Notes: generated by a model from the sequence alone, not told the origin. 64,000 nt of DNA from Bacteroidota bacterium (GCA_947449315.1 CANFRC010000011.1:62001-126000); one strand, 5' to 3'; positions 37,094 to 46,840 are shown, counted from the first letter of the stretch. Numbers and translations: made by a program.

Positions 37094-39745
37094 ATGAGAA
37101 ACAGAAACAGAAACAGTTATTTTTTAAAGTATTGTGTCTTTGGATTTTTGCTTGTTCTGACGGGTGCATGCTCAACTACTAAAAATACATTTGTGCACCG
37201 CGGTTGGCATAATATGACCGCTCGCTACAATGGTTATTTTTACTCCAATGAGAATATCAAAGAAACGGTAAAAAAAATAGAGAAATCAACTAAAGATGAT
37301 TTTTCGAAACTGATTCCTTTGTTTATATACACTGACAATAAAACATCAAAAAATTATTATTCCGATTTCGATAAAACAATTAAGAAATCATCAATCGTAA
37401 TCCAGCGACATACGATCACCAATAAAAAAACAAAAAAGGAGATTCCTAATGCTTGCAAATGGATCGATGAAAATTATATATTAATTGGGAAGGCTCACTT
37501 TTATAAACGGGATCTTTTTTCTGCTTTGGAAGCATTTGAATATGTTTCCAAAATTTACCCGAATCCAGAGGCAAAATATTATGGAATGCTTTGGATGATC
37601 AGAACAAATAACGAGATAGGAAGTTATTCCTTGTCTGAATCTACGATTGATGAAATAAGAAACGCAAAAGATTTCCCTTCCGACAAAGCCTATCAGCAAG
37701 AGTTTGCAGCAGTAACGGCAGATTTTTATATACGAAGAGAAGAATATTCTCCTGCAATTCGCTCCTTAACAAAGGCAATAGCACTTACTAGTAACAAAAC
37801 AAAAAAAGCCAGATATACATACGTCCTGGCTCAGTTGTATCAAAAACTTGGTGACAATAAAAAGGCGTCCCAATATTTTGGAATGGTTCCTCATTTACAC
37901 CCAAACTACGACATGGCTTTTAACGCCCAAATTAACCAGGCGAAGCTATATGACATTAGTACAGGAGACAGTAAAATCATTAAAAAGCAATTAATGCATA
38001 TGCTTAAAGATGATAAGAACATTGAGTTTCAGGATCAAATCTACTATGCCTTAGCAGAGATTGCAGGCAAAGAAAAAGACATGGATTTAGCAATCGCTTA
38101 TTTAGGAAAGTCTATAAAAGCAAGCACCTCAAACAATACTCAAAGGGCGTTATCCTATTTGAAACGTGCTGATATTTATTTTGAAAAGCCTGATTATAAA
38201 GTCGCACAAGCGAATTATGATAGCACCATGAATTTTTTACCTAAGGATTATGTTGATTATAGCGTGATAAATGATAAGAAGAAAAGCTTGACAACATTAG
38301 TGAACAATTTGAATATAATAACACTTGAAGATAGTTTGCAAGTGCTTGCTAAAATGACTGAAAAAGATCGGAATGCAGCGATCGATAAAATTATTTCAAA
38401 GCTCGAAGAAGAAGAAAAACAAAAAGAAGAGGAGCGATTAAATACTTTGACAAGCCTTCAAAATACAACTACAGCTCCTACAAATACAAATACAATAGGC
38501 AGTGCAAGTGCATGGTATTTCTATAATACAGCAACGGTGAGTTTTGGTGCAGGCGAGTTTACAAAAAAATGGGGTGCTCGCAAGCTCGAAGACAATTGGA
38601 GAAGAAGTGAAAAAGATGTTGTAATTCAAAACGCACTGAATGACAATGCCGATAGCCCGGAAGATTCTACAACGGCATTAACAACAGTTAAGACGCTTCC
38701 CGGTTCAAAAAACAAGAAAGACAGAAATTATTATCTAAAAAACGTTCCTTTTACAACAGAAGCTGTAACGAAATCAAACATGAAAATAGTTGATGCGTAT
38801 TATAATGTAGGATCCATTTATAAAGAACAATTACTAAATAATAAAAAATCAGTGGAAGCTTTCGAAGAATTGCTGAAACGATTCCCAGAAAACAAATACA
38901 AACTATCCAGCTATTATCAGTTATATAGAACGTATTTGGCGATGAATAATCAGCCGAAATCCGATTATTTTAAAAACATGTTGCTGAATGATTTTCCGGA
39001 TACAGAATATGCAAAAATTATAAAAAATCCGGACGCAGCTAAAGAAATGCTAGCCACAAAAAGCCAGGTTGAAAAATTTTATGCAGAGGCGTACCAAAAT
39101 TATTCAGAGGCAAAATATCCCGAAGTGCTTGCAAATTGTAAGATAGCTGATTCTTTGTATTCGAAAAGCAATTTGATGCCTCAGTTCTCTTTACTAAAAG
39201 CATTAAGTATTGGACATACGCAGGATATCGGTTCTTTTGAAGCGGCATTGACACAAATAGTGATAAAATATCCTAAAGACCCTGTTAAGGATAAAGCACA
39301 AGAGTTGATTGATATGATCAAAAAGCAAAGAAACTCTTCCTCCCCTATTGCTGATAGTGTTCCAGTAAAGGCGTTATCGAAATTTAATTTTAAGGAAGAT
39401 GGAGTTTATTTTTGTTTGATTATCATTGAAAATGGGAAAGGAGATTTGAATAAATTTAAAACAAAACTTTCTGATTTCAATACCATGAATTATAGCACGG
39501 AAGATATTGGAATTTCAAGTGTGCTATTAGATATTACGCATCAGCTAATAAGCGTGAAAACATTCGATGGCAAAGCAAAAGCAATGGACTATTACAGCAG
39601 CATAAAATCTAAAAATGAACTTTTTGTAGACTTGCTTCCCGGCACTTTTCAATCGTTTATTATCTCGGAAGAGAACTATTCAATATTTTACAAGGATAAA
39701 AATATCAGTGATTATCAGCAGTTTTTTACCCAAAACTTTAAATAA
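37094..39745 (+). CDS. PorW/SprE-like TPR lipoprotein of the type IX secretion system
   Basis: An 883-residue lipoprotein: hydrophobic segment about 10-25 then TGAC with Cys26. The start of the mature protein (TTKNTFVHRGWHNMTARYNGYFYSNENI) is the mark of PorW/SprE, the periplasmic lipoprotein needed for type IX secretion and gliding. TPR-like helices run through residues about 130-400 and 600-760, with a charged low-complexity segment (about 435-475) between them. It stands apart from the porin-adhesin pair at 20516-26214. The hexamer AGAAAC is repeated three times at the gene start and codes for RNRNRN. Function is assigned by family. Confidence 0.78.
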   Translation: MRNRNRNSYFLKYCVFGFLLVLTGACSTTKNTFVHRGWHNMTARYNGYFYSNENIKETVKKIEKSTKDDFSKLIPLFIYTDNKTSKNYYSDFDKTIKKSSIVIQRHTITNKKTKKEIPNACKWIDENYILIGKAHFYKRDLFSALEAFEYVSKIYPNPEAKYYGMLWMIRTNNEIGSYSLSESTIDEIRNAKDFPSDKAYQQEFAAVTADFYIRREEYSPAIRSLTKAIALTSNKTKKARYTYVLAQLYQKLGDNKKASQYFGMVPHLHPNYDMAFNAQINQAKLYDISTGDSKIIKKQLMHMLKDDKNIEFQDQIYYALAEIAGKEKDMDLAIAYLGKSIKASTSNNTQRALSYLKRADIYFEKPDYKVAQANYDSTMNFLPKDYVDYSVINDKKKSLTTLVNNLNIITLEDSLQVLAKMTEKDRNAAIDKIISKLEEEEKQKEEERLNTLTSLQNTTTAPTNTNTIGSASAWYFYNTATVSFGAGEFTKKWGARKLEDNWRRSEKDVVIQNALNDNADSPEDSTTALTTVKTLPGSKNKKDRNYYLKNVPFTTEAVTKSNMKIVDAYYNVGSIYKEQLLNNKKSVEAFEELLKRFPENKYKLSSYYQLYRTYLAMNNQPKSDYFKNMLLNDFPDTEYAKIIKNPDAAKEMLATKSQVEKFYAEAYQNYSEAKYPEVLANCKIADSLYSKSNLMPQFSLLKALSIGHTQDIGSFEAALTQIVIKYPKDPVKDKAQELIDMIKKQRNSSSPIADSVPVKALSKFNFKEDGVYFCLIIIENGKGDLNKFKTKLSDFNTMNYSTEDIGISSVLLDITHQLISVKTFDGKAKAMDYYSSIKSKNELFVDLLPGTFQSFIISEENYSIFYKDKNISDYQQFFTQNFK

Positions 39746-39804
39746 TTTGGATTTTCGAGACTTTTTTTACTATTTTTACTCAAAATCGATCAATAGCTAA
39801 CAAA

Positions 39805-40221
39805 ATGTTCAATAAAAACATGGTTAAAAACAATCTACCGGATAGTCAATCAGTAAATATTATTGGTGTAGGAACACTAATTGAAGGCGATATCACAACA
39901 AATGGCGATATGCGTATTGACGGAACCCTTACCGGGTCAATAAATGTGAAAGGCAAATTAGTAATCGGGGTGTCGGGGAGCGTTGAAGGCGAGGTTATTT
40001 GCCAGAATGCGGATATTTCAGGAACAATAAAAGGGAAGATTGGCGTGGCTGAATTATTGTCGTTAAAAGCGTCATCAAAATTATCGGGAGATATTATTAC
40101 CAATAAAATATCAATTGAGCCAGGAGCAAACTTTTCTGGAACTTGCAGCATGGGTGGCGTAATAAAAGACATTAAAGGTGAACGAACAGAAAAAGCCCAG
40201 CTTGCCGAAAAAACTGCCTAA
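39805..40221 (+). CDS. Bactofilin (polymer-forming cytoskeletal protein)
   Basis: A 138-residue bactofilin. It has the typical right-handed beta-helix core from about residue 20, with repeated glycine-spaced strands (IIGVGTLIEGDITTNGDMRIDGTLTGSINVKG and on), and short non-conserved ends. Bactofilins polymerise without nucleotide and organise envelope or polysaccharide machinery. The gene ends inside the start of the AtpI-like gene and leads the ATP synthase region, an arrangement I believe is common in Bacteroidota. Confidence 0.9.
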   Translation: MFNKNMVKNNLPDSQSVNIIGVGTLIEGDITTNGDMRIDGTLTGSINVKGKLVIGVSGSVEGEVICQNADISGTIKGKIGVAELLSLKASSKLSGDIITNKISIEPGANFSGTCSMGGVIKDIKGERTEKAQLAEKTA

Positions 40222-40405
40222 CAGTTATGCAAAATATTCGGGAATGGCTGTTCAGATGGCAGCCATTATTGTTGGCGGGGTGTTAGGAGGAATTCAGCTA
40301 GATAAATGGCTGACACTTAAATTCCCAATTTTTACCCTTGGTCTCACCCTTTTTTCCGTTTTCTTGGCGATTTATTATTTTATCAAAGACGTTATCAAAA
40401 AATAA
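40178..40405 (+). CDS. AtpZ/AtpI-like small membrane protein
   Basis: A 75-residue protein with two membrane helices and the AtpZ/AtpI pattern YAKYSGMAVQMAAIIVGGVLGGIQLDKWL. These small proteins assist assembly of the ATP synthase rotor or move Mg2+/Ca2+. The start is GTG at 40178 or TTG at 40202; both overlap the bactofilin gene, by up to 44 bases. It is the first gene of the ATP synthase set. Confidence 0.78.
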   Translation: MNEQKKPSLPKKLPNSYAKYSGMAVQMAAIIVGGVLGGIQLDKWLTLKFPIFTLGLTLFSVFLAIYYFIKDVIKK

Positions 40406-40423
40406 CACCTACTTTCTATTCGA

Positions 40424-40804
40424 ATGACCTCTTCTATCAACTCTTTTTATCTAAAACTTTTCATCTTTTCAATTTTTACACTTGGGCTTTTTTTTATATG
40501 GAATGCTTATGCATCATTGCGTTTTCAGAGCGATTTAATGGGAGTTCTGTGGGCTTTTTTTGTCATAAGTACTGCATTTATCCACTATATTTTAGTGAAA
40601 ATTTCAGATAAAAATCCAAAAAATTTTGTCGGATATTTTATGGGTATCACAGCCATAAAACTATTCGGCTATTTGATCATTATCACCATTTATGCCCTGA
40701 TAAAAAAGGAAGCCGCATTGGGGTTTACACTTTGGTTTTTGCTACTGTATCTTTTGTATAGTGGTTTTGAAGTAGTTATGCTAATGAAACACTTCAAAAA
40801 GTAA
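40424..40804 (+). CDS. Small membrane protein, AtpI-like
   Basis: A 126-residue protein with about four membrane helices and a C-terminal Lys/His/Phe end. It begins 18 bases after the AtpZ-like gene and precedes atpB. Position and size fit the poorly conserved AtpI-like protein found before atpB in this phylum, but I see no diagnostic motif. Whether it is needed for assembly of the c-ring is unknown. Confidence 0.62.
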   Translation: MTSSINSFYLKLFIFSIFTLGLFFIWNAYASLRFQSDLMGVLWAFFVISTAFIHYILVKISDKNPKNFVGYFMGITAIKLFGYLIIITIYALIKKEAALGFTLWFLLLYLLYSGFEVVMLMKHFKK

Positions 40805-40907
40805 ATTTTGTCGTTCATAATCAAGTCGTTGTATTAATCAATAATTCTGCTGACAGAAATCAGGAAAAAAACACCCCCAATTTTTTTCAAATCTTTGTTT
40901 TATTGCC

Positions 40908-40915
40908 TAAGTTTG
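40908..40915 (+). promoter_or_regulatory. -7 promoter box of the atpB operon
   Basis: TAAGTTTG followed by C is a full match to TAnnTTTG. It ends 38 bases before the atpB start at 40954, predicting a leader of about 32 bases. The sequence 20 bases upstream is a T run rather than TTTG. The box also makes the longer frame from TTG 40903 unlikely as a coding start. Confidence 0.55.
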
Positions 40916-40953
40916 CACCCGAATTTAGAAAATCGAACAAGAAATTACGTGCA

Positions 40954-42150
40954 ATGACCAATAAGATCAATATTTTCAAGCCATTTTCAAGTGCATTATT
41001 TCTGCTTTTTGCTTTTTTGTTTATTTCCAATGCAACTTTTGCAGGTGATTCGGACAATAAACCAGCAGCAATGCAGTCAGAGGTTTCTGTAACAGCGCCA
41101 GCCGAAGGAAGTGATAAAAAAGAACACACAGAAGGAGGATTTGATGCCGGTAAAATGATAATGGAACACGTTTCCGACAGTCATTCATGGCATTTATTTG
41201 GTCATTATGCTATTCCTCTTCCAATCATTGTAAAAACGGATAAAGGAATTGAAGTTTTTTCGTCGTCACATTTTGGCCACGAAGGAGAAGAGCGCTATCA
41301 AGGTTCAAATTATAATTACGGATTAGTGGATGGAAGCATTGTAGTTGTAGACAGCCAATTAGAAGGTGTTGATGCAGCTGCAACCGCTACACTTACCGAT
41401 TTCTCAATCACAAAGAACGTTGCAGCCATGCTGATCAGCATGTTGTTGATGTTATGGGTGTTTCTTTCCGTTGCAAAAGCCTATACTAAAAATCCGGGAA
41501 AAGCTCCAAAAGGATTACAATCGTTTATTGAACCATTAATTATTTTTGTTCGTGACGATGTAGCTAAACCAAGTATTGGGGAAAAGAAATACGAGCGTTT
41601 CATGCCATTCTTATTAACAGTTTTCTTTTTTATTCTTTTCAATAACTATTTGGGCCTTATTCCATTTTTCCCAGGAGGAGTAAATTTAACAGGAAGTATT
41701 TCAATTGCCATGGTATTAGCAGGGTTTACTTTGTTGATCACTTTTTTTATTGCCAACAAACATTACTGGCGACACGTGTTTGCAATGCCAGGGGTTCCAA
41801 TTCCTGTATTGATCATATTAACACCCATTGAAATCTTGGGTTTGTTCTTACGTCCATTTGTATTGATGATCCGATTGTTCGCAAACATTACAGCGGGCCA
41901 CATTATTGCATTAGCCTTCTTCAGTTTGATTTTCATTTTTGGTGAAATGAATGCTGGTTTAGGATTGGGAGTGTCTTTGTTCTCATTGGTATTCACCATC
42001 TTCATGGGGTTTCTTGAATTGTTGGTTGCGTTTTTACAAGCATATGTTTTCACGTTATTATCAGCAATTTATTTTGGTTCAGCGGTAGACGAAGGTCACG
42101 ATGTTCATAACCATGTAGATGATCATACAGATAGCAGAACGACACATTAA
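40954..42150 (+). CDS. atpB: ATP synthase F0 subunit a
   Basis: A 398-residue proton-channel subunit. It begins with a signal-peptide-like segment and a charged periplasmic stretch, the extended N-terminus usual in Bacteroidota. The membrane core has the essential helix FVLMIRLFANITAGHIIALAF with the conserved Arg and the C-terminal helix with the Gln-rich FLQAYVFTLLSAIYFG. I use ATG 40954. The frame is open from TTG 40903, but the promoter box at 40908-40915 and the signal-like start favour the later codon. The His-rich end (DEGHDVHNHVDDHTD) is unusual. Confidence 0.92.
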   Translation: MTNKINIFKPFSSALFLLFAFLFISNATFAGDSDNKPAAMQSEVSVTAPAEGSDKKEHTEGGFDAGKMIMEHVSDSHSWHLFGHYAIPLPIIVKTDKGIEVFSSSHFGHEGEERYQGSNYNYGLVDGSIVVVDSQLEGVDAAATATLTDFSITKNVAAMLISMLLMLWVFLSVAKAYTKNPGKAPKGLQSFIEPLIIFVRDDVAKPSIGEKKYERFMPFLLTVFFFILFNNYLGLIPFFPGGVNLTGSISIAMVLAGFTLLITFFIANKHYWRHVFAMPGVPIPVLIILTPIEILGLFLRPFVLMIRLFANITAGHIIALAFFSLIFIFGEMNAGLGLGVSLFSLVFTIFMGFLELLVAFLQAYVFTLLSAIYFGSAVDEGHDVHNHVDDHTDSRTTH

Positions 42151-42160
42151 AAAACATTGA

Positions 42161-42192
42161 TTCTGATTGGGGAGCTTTGCCGGCAATCAGAA
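42161..42192 (+). other. Hairpin in the atpB-atpE gap
   Basis: TTCTGATTG at 42161-42169 and CAATCAGAA at 42184-42192 are perfect complements with a 14-base loop. The stem lies 42 bases before the atpE start and is not followed by a T tract. It could protect or start a stable atpE mRNA segment together with the hairpin after the gene. Confidence 0.5.
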
Positions 42193-42209
42193 CAACAAAT
42201 TTCCGGTAA

Positions 42210-42482
<273 letters not shown>

Positions 42483-42489
42483 AAAAAAT

Positions 42490-42525
42490 AAGATTGTCTG
42501 CAGGGTTGCTGCAGACAATCTTTTT
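42490..42525 (+). terminator. Strong hairpin with T tract after atpE (attenuator or mRNA stabiliser)
   Basis: AAGATTGTCTGCAG at 42490-42503 and its exact complement at 42509-42522 form a 14-bp stem with a 5-base loop, followed by TTT (TTTTT counting the paired end). It stands 8 bases after the atpE stop and 46 before atpF, inside the operon. The structure would act as a partial terminator or a 3' block to RNases, giving more c subunit than b and later subunits. Confidence 0.75.
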
Positions 42526-42570
42526 AACTGTTGTAAACACATTTAGCATTAACGATTAAAAACATAACAA

Positions 42571-43065
42571 ATGGAATTAGTAAAACCTTCGATAGGCTTA
42601 ATATTTTGGATGGTAGTATCCTTCTCTATCATACTTTTTTTATTGAAAAAGTTTGCATGGAAACCCATCTTGGGCATGATCAAAGAGCGTGAAGAGTCAA
42701 TTGAAAATGCATTGGCTTCTGCAGAAAAAGCAAAAGAAGAAATGAAGGCATTGCAATCAAACAATGAGAAAATATTGGCCGATGCAAGAGCAGAGCGTGA
42801 TCTGTTATTAAAAGATGCACGCGATATCAGAGAAAAAATGATTTCGGATGCAAAAAGCATCGCTTCAAAAGAAGGGGAACGCATGCTTACTGCAGCTCGC
42901 GAAAATATTCAGAACGAGAAAATGGCTGCGATCACGGAATTGAAAAATCAAGTGGCTTCACTTTCTATTGATATTGCAGAGAAGATATTAAAATCAGAAT
43001 TATCAAGTGATGAAAAACAAAAAAGTTTAGTAACAACTTTATTGAAAGACGTTAAACTTAATTAG
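42571..43065 (+). CDS. atpF: ATP synthase F0 subunit b
   Basis: A 164-residue peripheral-stalk subunit with one N-terminal membrane helix (about 8-25) and a long charged helix rich in Glu, Lys and Ala. The dimer holds the F1 head to the stator. The start ATG follows a short leader after the atpE hairpin. Length and composition are typical, and no second b-prime gene is present. Confidence 0.94.
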   Translation: MELVKPSIGLIFWMVVSFSIILFLLKKFAWKPILGMIKEREESIENALASAEKAKEEMKALQSNNEKILADARAERDLLLKDARDIREKMISDAKSIASKEGERMLTAARENIQNEKMAAITELKNQVASLSIDIAEKILKSELSSDEKQKSLVTTLLKDVKLN

Positions 43066-43131
43066 ACATGGGCTTTTCGGCAGGAGGTATTGAATAAAAA
43101 TCTCGTGCTCCCATATTAATACTATAAACAA

Positions 43132-43689
43132 ATGCAAGGAACAAGAGTAGCATCACGATACGCAAAATCATTCATCGACCTAACCATAGAACAAGGGGTG
43201 TTTGAGGAAGCGTGCAATGATATGAAAACAATTGTTGGCGTATGTGAATCAAATCACGACTTTGTAATTTTCCTGAAAAGTCCGATCATTAAAACCGATA
43301 AGAAATTAGCTGTTTTATCAGAGATCTTTAAAGGTAAATTGAGCAAAGTAACGGATGCGTACATTACATTAATTACGAATAAAAAACGTGAGATCTATTT
43401 GGCGGAAATTGCTGCTGAGTTCATCAATCAATATAAAGCGAAGAAAAAAATATTGACAGCAATTGTTACCACAGCAAATGGTATTGATGATGCAACGCGC
43501 AAAAAAGTGATGGAGATCGTGAAAGGGGCGACAACCAGTGAAGTTGTTTTACAGGAAAAGATTGACAAGAATATCATTGGCGGATTTATTATTCGTGTTG
43601 GTGATAAACAAGTGGATGCTAGTATCGCTAAAAAAATTAACAGTTTGAAACGTACATTTAAAGAAAATCCATTCATAAAAGAATTTTAA
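43132..43689 (+). CDS. atpH: ATP synthase F1 subunit delta
   Basis: A 185-residue stator subunit that links subunits alpha and b. The N-terminal VASRYAKSFIDLTIEQG and the C-terminal IGGFIIRVGDKQVDASIAKKINSL segments are the standard family signature. It is placed between atpF (66-base gap) and atpA (20-base gap) as expected. Confidence 0.94.
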   Translation: MQGTRVASRYAKSFIDLTIEQGVFEEACNDMKTIVGVCESNHDFVIFLKSPIIKTDKKLAVLSEIFKGKLSKVTDAYITLITNKKREIYLAEIAAEFINQYKAKKKILTAIVTTANGIDDATRKKVMEIVKGATTSEVVLQEKIDKNIIGGFIIRVGDKQVDASIAKKINSLKRTFKENPFIKEF

Positions 43690-43709
43690 CCGATTAACTA
43701 AATAACAAA

Positions 43710-45287
43710 ATGGCAGAAGTAAAACCAGCAGAAGTATCTGCAATATTAAGACAGCAATTATCCGGTTTCAAATCGGAGCAAGAATTAGAAGAAGTTGGTA
43801 CCGTGTTAGAAGTAGGGGATGGTATTGCTCGTATCTATGGACTTTCAAAAGTTCAGTCTGGGGAGTTAATTGAATTCGCTAGCGGATTAAAAGGAATTGT
43901 ATTGAACTTGGAAGAGGACAACGTGGGTGCTGTAACTTTAGGTTCATCAAACGATATTAAAGAAGGAGATGTTGTAAAACGTACAGGAAGAATTGCCTCA
44001 TTACAAGTTGGTGAAGGAATGTTAGGCCGTGTAGTAGATACAATGGGTCATCCGATCGATGGGAAAGGTCCTATCACAGGAAAATTATATGAAATGCCCT
44101 TGGAGCGTAAAGCACCGGGTGTAATCTATCGTCAACCGGTTACTGAGCCATTGCAAACTGGATTGAAAGCAATTGATGCGATGATTCCTGTCGGTAGAGG
44201 TCAACGTGAGTTAATCATTGGTGACCGTCAAACAGGAAAAACCGCTGTTGCGATCGATACCATCATCAACCAAAAAGAATTTTACGAAGCAGGACAACCC
44301 GTGTTTTGTATCTATGTAGCGATTGGACAAAAAGGTTCTACTGTAGCGAATATTCAACGTGTATTAGAAGAAAATGGTGCAATGGCATATACTGTAATTG
44401 TAGCAGCAACAGCATCAGATCCTGCTCCAATGCAATTCTACGCTCCTTTCGCAGGTGCTGCAATTGGTGAGTTTTTCAGAGATTCTGGAAAACCAGCTTT
44501 AATCGTATATGATGATTTGTCTAAACAGGCAGTTGCATACCGTGAGGTTTCATTATTGTTGCGTAGACCTCCGGGACGTGAGGCGTATCCTGGTGACGTA
44601 TTTTACTTGCACAGTCGTTTATTAGAGCGTGCTGCAAAAATCAATTCGAATGATGAGATTGCAAGAGGAATGAATGACCTTCCGGATTCTATCAAAGATA
44701 TCGTTAAAGGTGGTGGATCATTAACCGCTTTGCCAATTATTGAAACACAAGCGGGTGACGTTTCTGCATATATTCCAACAAATGTTATTTCTATTACTGA
44801 TGGGCAGATCTTCCTTGAGTTGAATTTGTTCAACGCGGGGGTTCGTCCTGCGATTAACGTAGGGATTTCTGTATCACGTGTGGGTGGTAACGCTCAGATT
44901 AAGTCAATGAAAAAAGTAGCTGGTACCTTAAAACTGGATCAAGCTCAATACCGTGAGTTAGAGGCGTTCTCTAAATTTGGTTCTGATTTAGATGCCGCAA
45001 CAAAATCGGTACTTGATAAAGGTGCTCGTAACGTTGAGATTTTGAAACAAGCTCAGTTCTCTCCTGCTCGTGTTGAGCAACAAATTGCGATCATTTACTG
45101 TGGAACAAAAGGTTTATTGCGGAATGTTCCTGTAAATAAAGTAAAAGAGTTTGAAGCGGAATACATTTCGTTTTTAGAAGCAAAACATAAAAATGTTTTG
45201 AATGATTTAAAAGCAGGAAAGTTTACTGATGAGATTACAAACGTTTTGGAAGCAGTAGCGAAAGATTTATCTGCAAACTATAAATAA
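43710..45287 (+). CDS. atpA: ATP synthase F1 subunit alpha
   Basis: A 525-residue subunit with the non-catalytic nucleotide site. The Walker A is [10 protein letters not shown] (about residues 170-179), the Arg finger region is in [23 protein letters not shown], and the N-terminal crown contains DGIARIYGL. The hexamer partner beta is not encoded here. The 66-base gap to atpG contains an unusual set of alternative hairpins. Confidence 0.97.
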   Translation: MAEVKPAEVSAILRQQLSGFKSEQELEEVGTVLEVGDGIARIYGLSKVQSGELIEFASGLKGIVLNLEEDNVGAVTLGSSNDIKEGDVVKRTGRIASLQVGEGMLGRVVDTMGHPIDGKGPITGKLYEMPLERKAPGVIYRQPVTEPLQTGLKAIDAMIPVGRGQRELIIGDRQTGKTAVAIDTIINQKEFYEAGQPVFCIYVAIGQKGSTVANIQRVLEENGAMAYTVIVAATASDPAPMQFYAPFAGAAIGEFFRDSGKPALIVYDDLSKQAVAYREVSLLLRRPPGREAYPGDVFYLHSRLLERAAKINSNDEIARGMNDLPDSIKDIVKGGGSLTALPIIETQAGDVSAYIPTNVISITDGQIFLELNLFNAGVRPAINVGISVSRVGGNAQIKSMKKVAGTLKLDQAQYRELEAFSKFGSDLDAATKSVLDKGARNVEILKQAQFSPARVEQQIAIIYCGTKGLLRNVPVNKVKEFEAEYISFLEAKHKNVLNDLKAGKFTDEITNVLEAVAKDLSANYK

Positions 45288-45302
45288 TAATTTAACAATT
45301 TG

Positions 45303-45346
45303 GCAGTAAGCAATTAAATAATTGTTTGCTGCGAAATTGCTTACTG
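45303..45346 (+). promoter_or_regulatory. Alternative hairpins upstream of atpG (possible translation switch)
   Basis: Segment A (GCAGTAAGCAATT, 45303-45315) can pair with B (AATTGTTTGCTGC, 45320-45332) as a 13-bp stem with two G-U pairs and a 4-base loop. Its inner 12 bases can instead pair perfectly with C (AATTGCTTACTG, 45335-45346). B and C are direct repeats and the pairings exclude each other. C ends 7 bases before the atpG start, so A-C pairing would cover the ribosome landing site. Function is inferred from structure. Confidence 0.5.
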
Positions 45347-45353
45347 AAAAAAA

Positions 45354-46232
45354 ATGGCAAATTTAAAAGAGGTTCGAAACCGGATAGTTTCAGTTAGTTC
45401 TACACAGCAGATCACTAGCGCTATGAAAATGGTTAGTGCGGCAAAGCTTCGTAGAGCGCAAGACGCTATTACACAAATGCGCCCGTATGCAAGTAAACTA
45501 AAAGAAATATTAGAAAACTTGAGTGCAAGTTTAGATAGTTCGGAAGGGGTATATTCTAAACAACGTCCTGTAAAAAATGTGTTGTTGGTGGTAATCACTT
45601 CTAATCGTGGGTTGTGTGGTGGATTTAATGCAAACGTTTTGAAAGCAGCCAGCAAATTGGCTCGCGAAGATTATAAAGGAGCGAATGTAAGTGTGTTGTG
45701 CATCGGTAAAAAGGCGGCGGATTTTTTCAAGAAAACCGAATATGGAATCATTGGTTCAGATACGCCTCTTGGTTTAAATGAATTGTTTGATAGCCTAACA
45801 TTTTCAAATGTTGCCCCTGTTGCAGAAAAAATTATGCAAGTTTTTCTTTTAGGACAATTTGATAAAGTAGAGTTGGTATACAATCAATTTAAAAATGCTG
45901 CAGTTCAAATAACAACAACAGAACAATATTTACCTATTCAACCACCTGCAGTAACTGAAAAAACAAAATCACGTGAGTATATTTTTGAACCCAATAAAGA
46001 ATTTATTGTTTCTGACCTTATTCCACGTTCATTAAAAACGCAATTGTTCAAAGCCTTATTGGATTCACACGCAGCAGAACATGGCGCTCGTATGACATCA
46101 ATGCACAAGGCAACGGATAATGCAGGATCATTGATCAAAGAATTGAAATTAAGCTATAACAAAGCGCGTCAGGCAGCAATTACAAACGAAATTTTGGAAA
46201 TAGTTGGTGGCGCAGAAGCGTTGGCTGGCTAG
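45354..46232 (+). CDS. atpG: ATP synthase F1 subunit gamma
   Basis: A 292-residue central-shaft subunit. The N-terminal helix is MANLKEVRNRIVSVSSTQQITSAMKMVSAAKL with the conserved Met-Lys-Met, and the C-terminal helix is LIKELKLSYNKARQAAITNEILEIVGGAEAL. Length and ends are normal. It is the last gene of the operon; atpD and atpC do not follow, and a terminator lies 32 bases after the stop. Confidence 0.96.
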   Translation: MANLKEVRNRIVSVSSTQQITSAMKMVSAAKLRRAQDAITQMRPYASKLKEILENLSASLDSSEGVYSKQRPVKNVLLVVITSNRGLCGGFNANVLKAASKLAREDYKGANVSVLCIGKKAADFFKKTEYGIIGSDTPLGLNELFDSLTFSNVAPVAEKIMQVFLLGQFDKVELVYNQFKNAAVQITTTEQYLPIQPPAVTEKTKSREYIFEPNKEFIVSDLIPRSLKTQLFKALLDSHAAEHGARMTSMHKATDNAGSLIKELKLSYNKARQAAITNEILEIVGGAEALAG

Positions 46233-46263
46233 AAAAAAACCTAAGTGTAATCTACAAAGTATT

Positions 46264-46290
46264 AAGACTCGCAGATCGCGGGTCTTTTTT
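46264..46290 (+). terminator. Rho-independent terminator of the atp operon
   Basis: AAGACTCGC at 46264-46272 pairs with GCGGGTCTT at 46278-46286 (one T-G pair) around a 5-base loop, followed by a T run. It ends the transcript after atpG and slightly overlaps the end of the convergent cvpA-like gene. On the minus strand the tail is not T-rich, so it is mainly one-directional. Confidence 0.8.
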
Positions 46291-46840
46291 ATTTTAGTTC
46301 CGATGAGGTGTTTCCCTTTGTTACTTCCGTTTCCGGTTTTGGAATAAGCTTCCCCATTCTTTCTTTGTTGAGCGCAGGGATGAGTGTTGGAGCAATCAAT
46401 CCAACGGGTTTATAAAGTAGCGATTCTTCTTTTGTTTTGAATGAGATCATCGGATAACTTTCTTGAACAGCATCGATCATAAATATTACAACACTGATTA
46501 CCATTGCAAATTTTAATACTCCAAAAACAGCTCCGCCAATTTTATTAAGGGCGCTTAATGCCATTCCTTCTACCAACCGCTGCACTAATTTGGCAATGAA
46601 ATAAACAAGAATAATGATCGCTAAAAAAGTGGCTGCAAAGGAAATTATCGGTAAATAAGGCGTGTGCCAGTTAAATCCATTCGCAATTTTAGAAGCTACA
46701 TAATTAGAAAATGTTATTCCGCCCCATACGCCTAATCCGAAGGCAACCATTGTTGCGGCTTCAATAATGAGTCCTTTTGTAAAGCCTTTGTAAAGGCCCC
46801 AAACAAGCGGAACGCAAAGAAGGATATCTAAATAGTTCAT
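46289..46840 (-). CDS. CvpA family membrane protein
   Basis: A 183-residue inner-membrane protein with about four helices and a soluble acidic C-terminal tail. The N-terminal YLDILLCVPLVWGLYKGFTKGLIIEAA is typical of CvpA, named from colicin V production and linked to envelope homeostasis. It is convergent with atpG and divergent from the TonB-receptor-like gene. No strong promoter box was found. Confidence 0.85.
   Translation of the reverse strand: MNYLDILLCVPLVWGLYKGFTKGLIIEAATMVAFGLGVWGGITFSNYVASKIANGFNWHTPYLPIISFAATFLAIIILVYFIAKLVQRLVEGMALSALNKIGGAVFGVLKFAMVISVVIFMIDAVQESYPMISFKTKEESLLYKPVGLIAPTLIPALNKERMGKLIPKPETEVTKGNTSSELK

Noticed and set aside
45303-45346. Terminator between atpA and atpG
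   Set aside because: The hairpins are followed by A residues rather than T residues on the coding strand, so they are better read as an RNA structure affecting translation.
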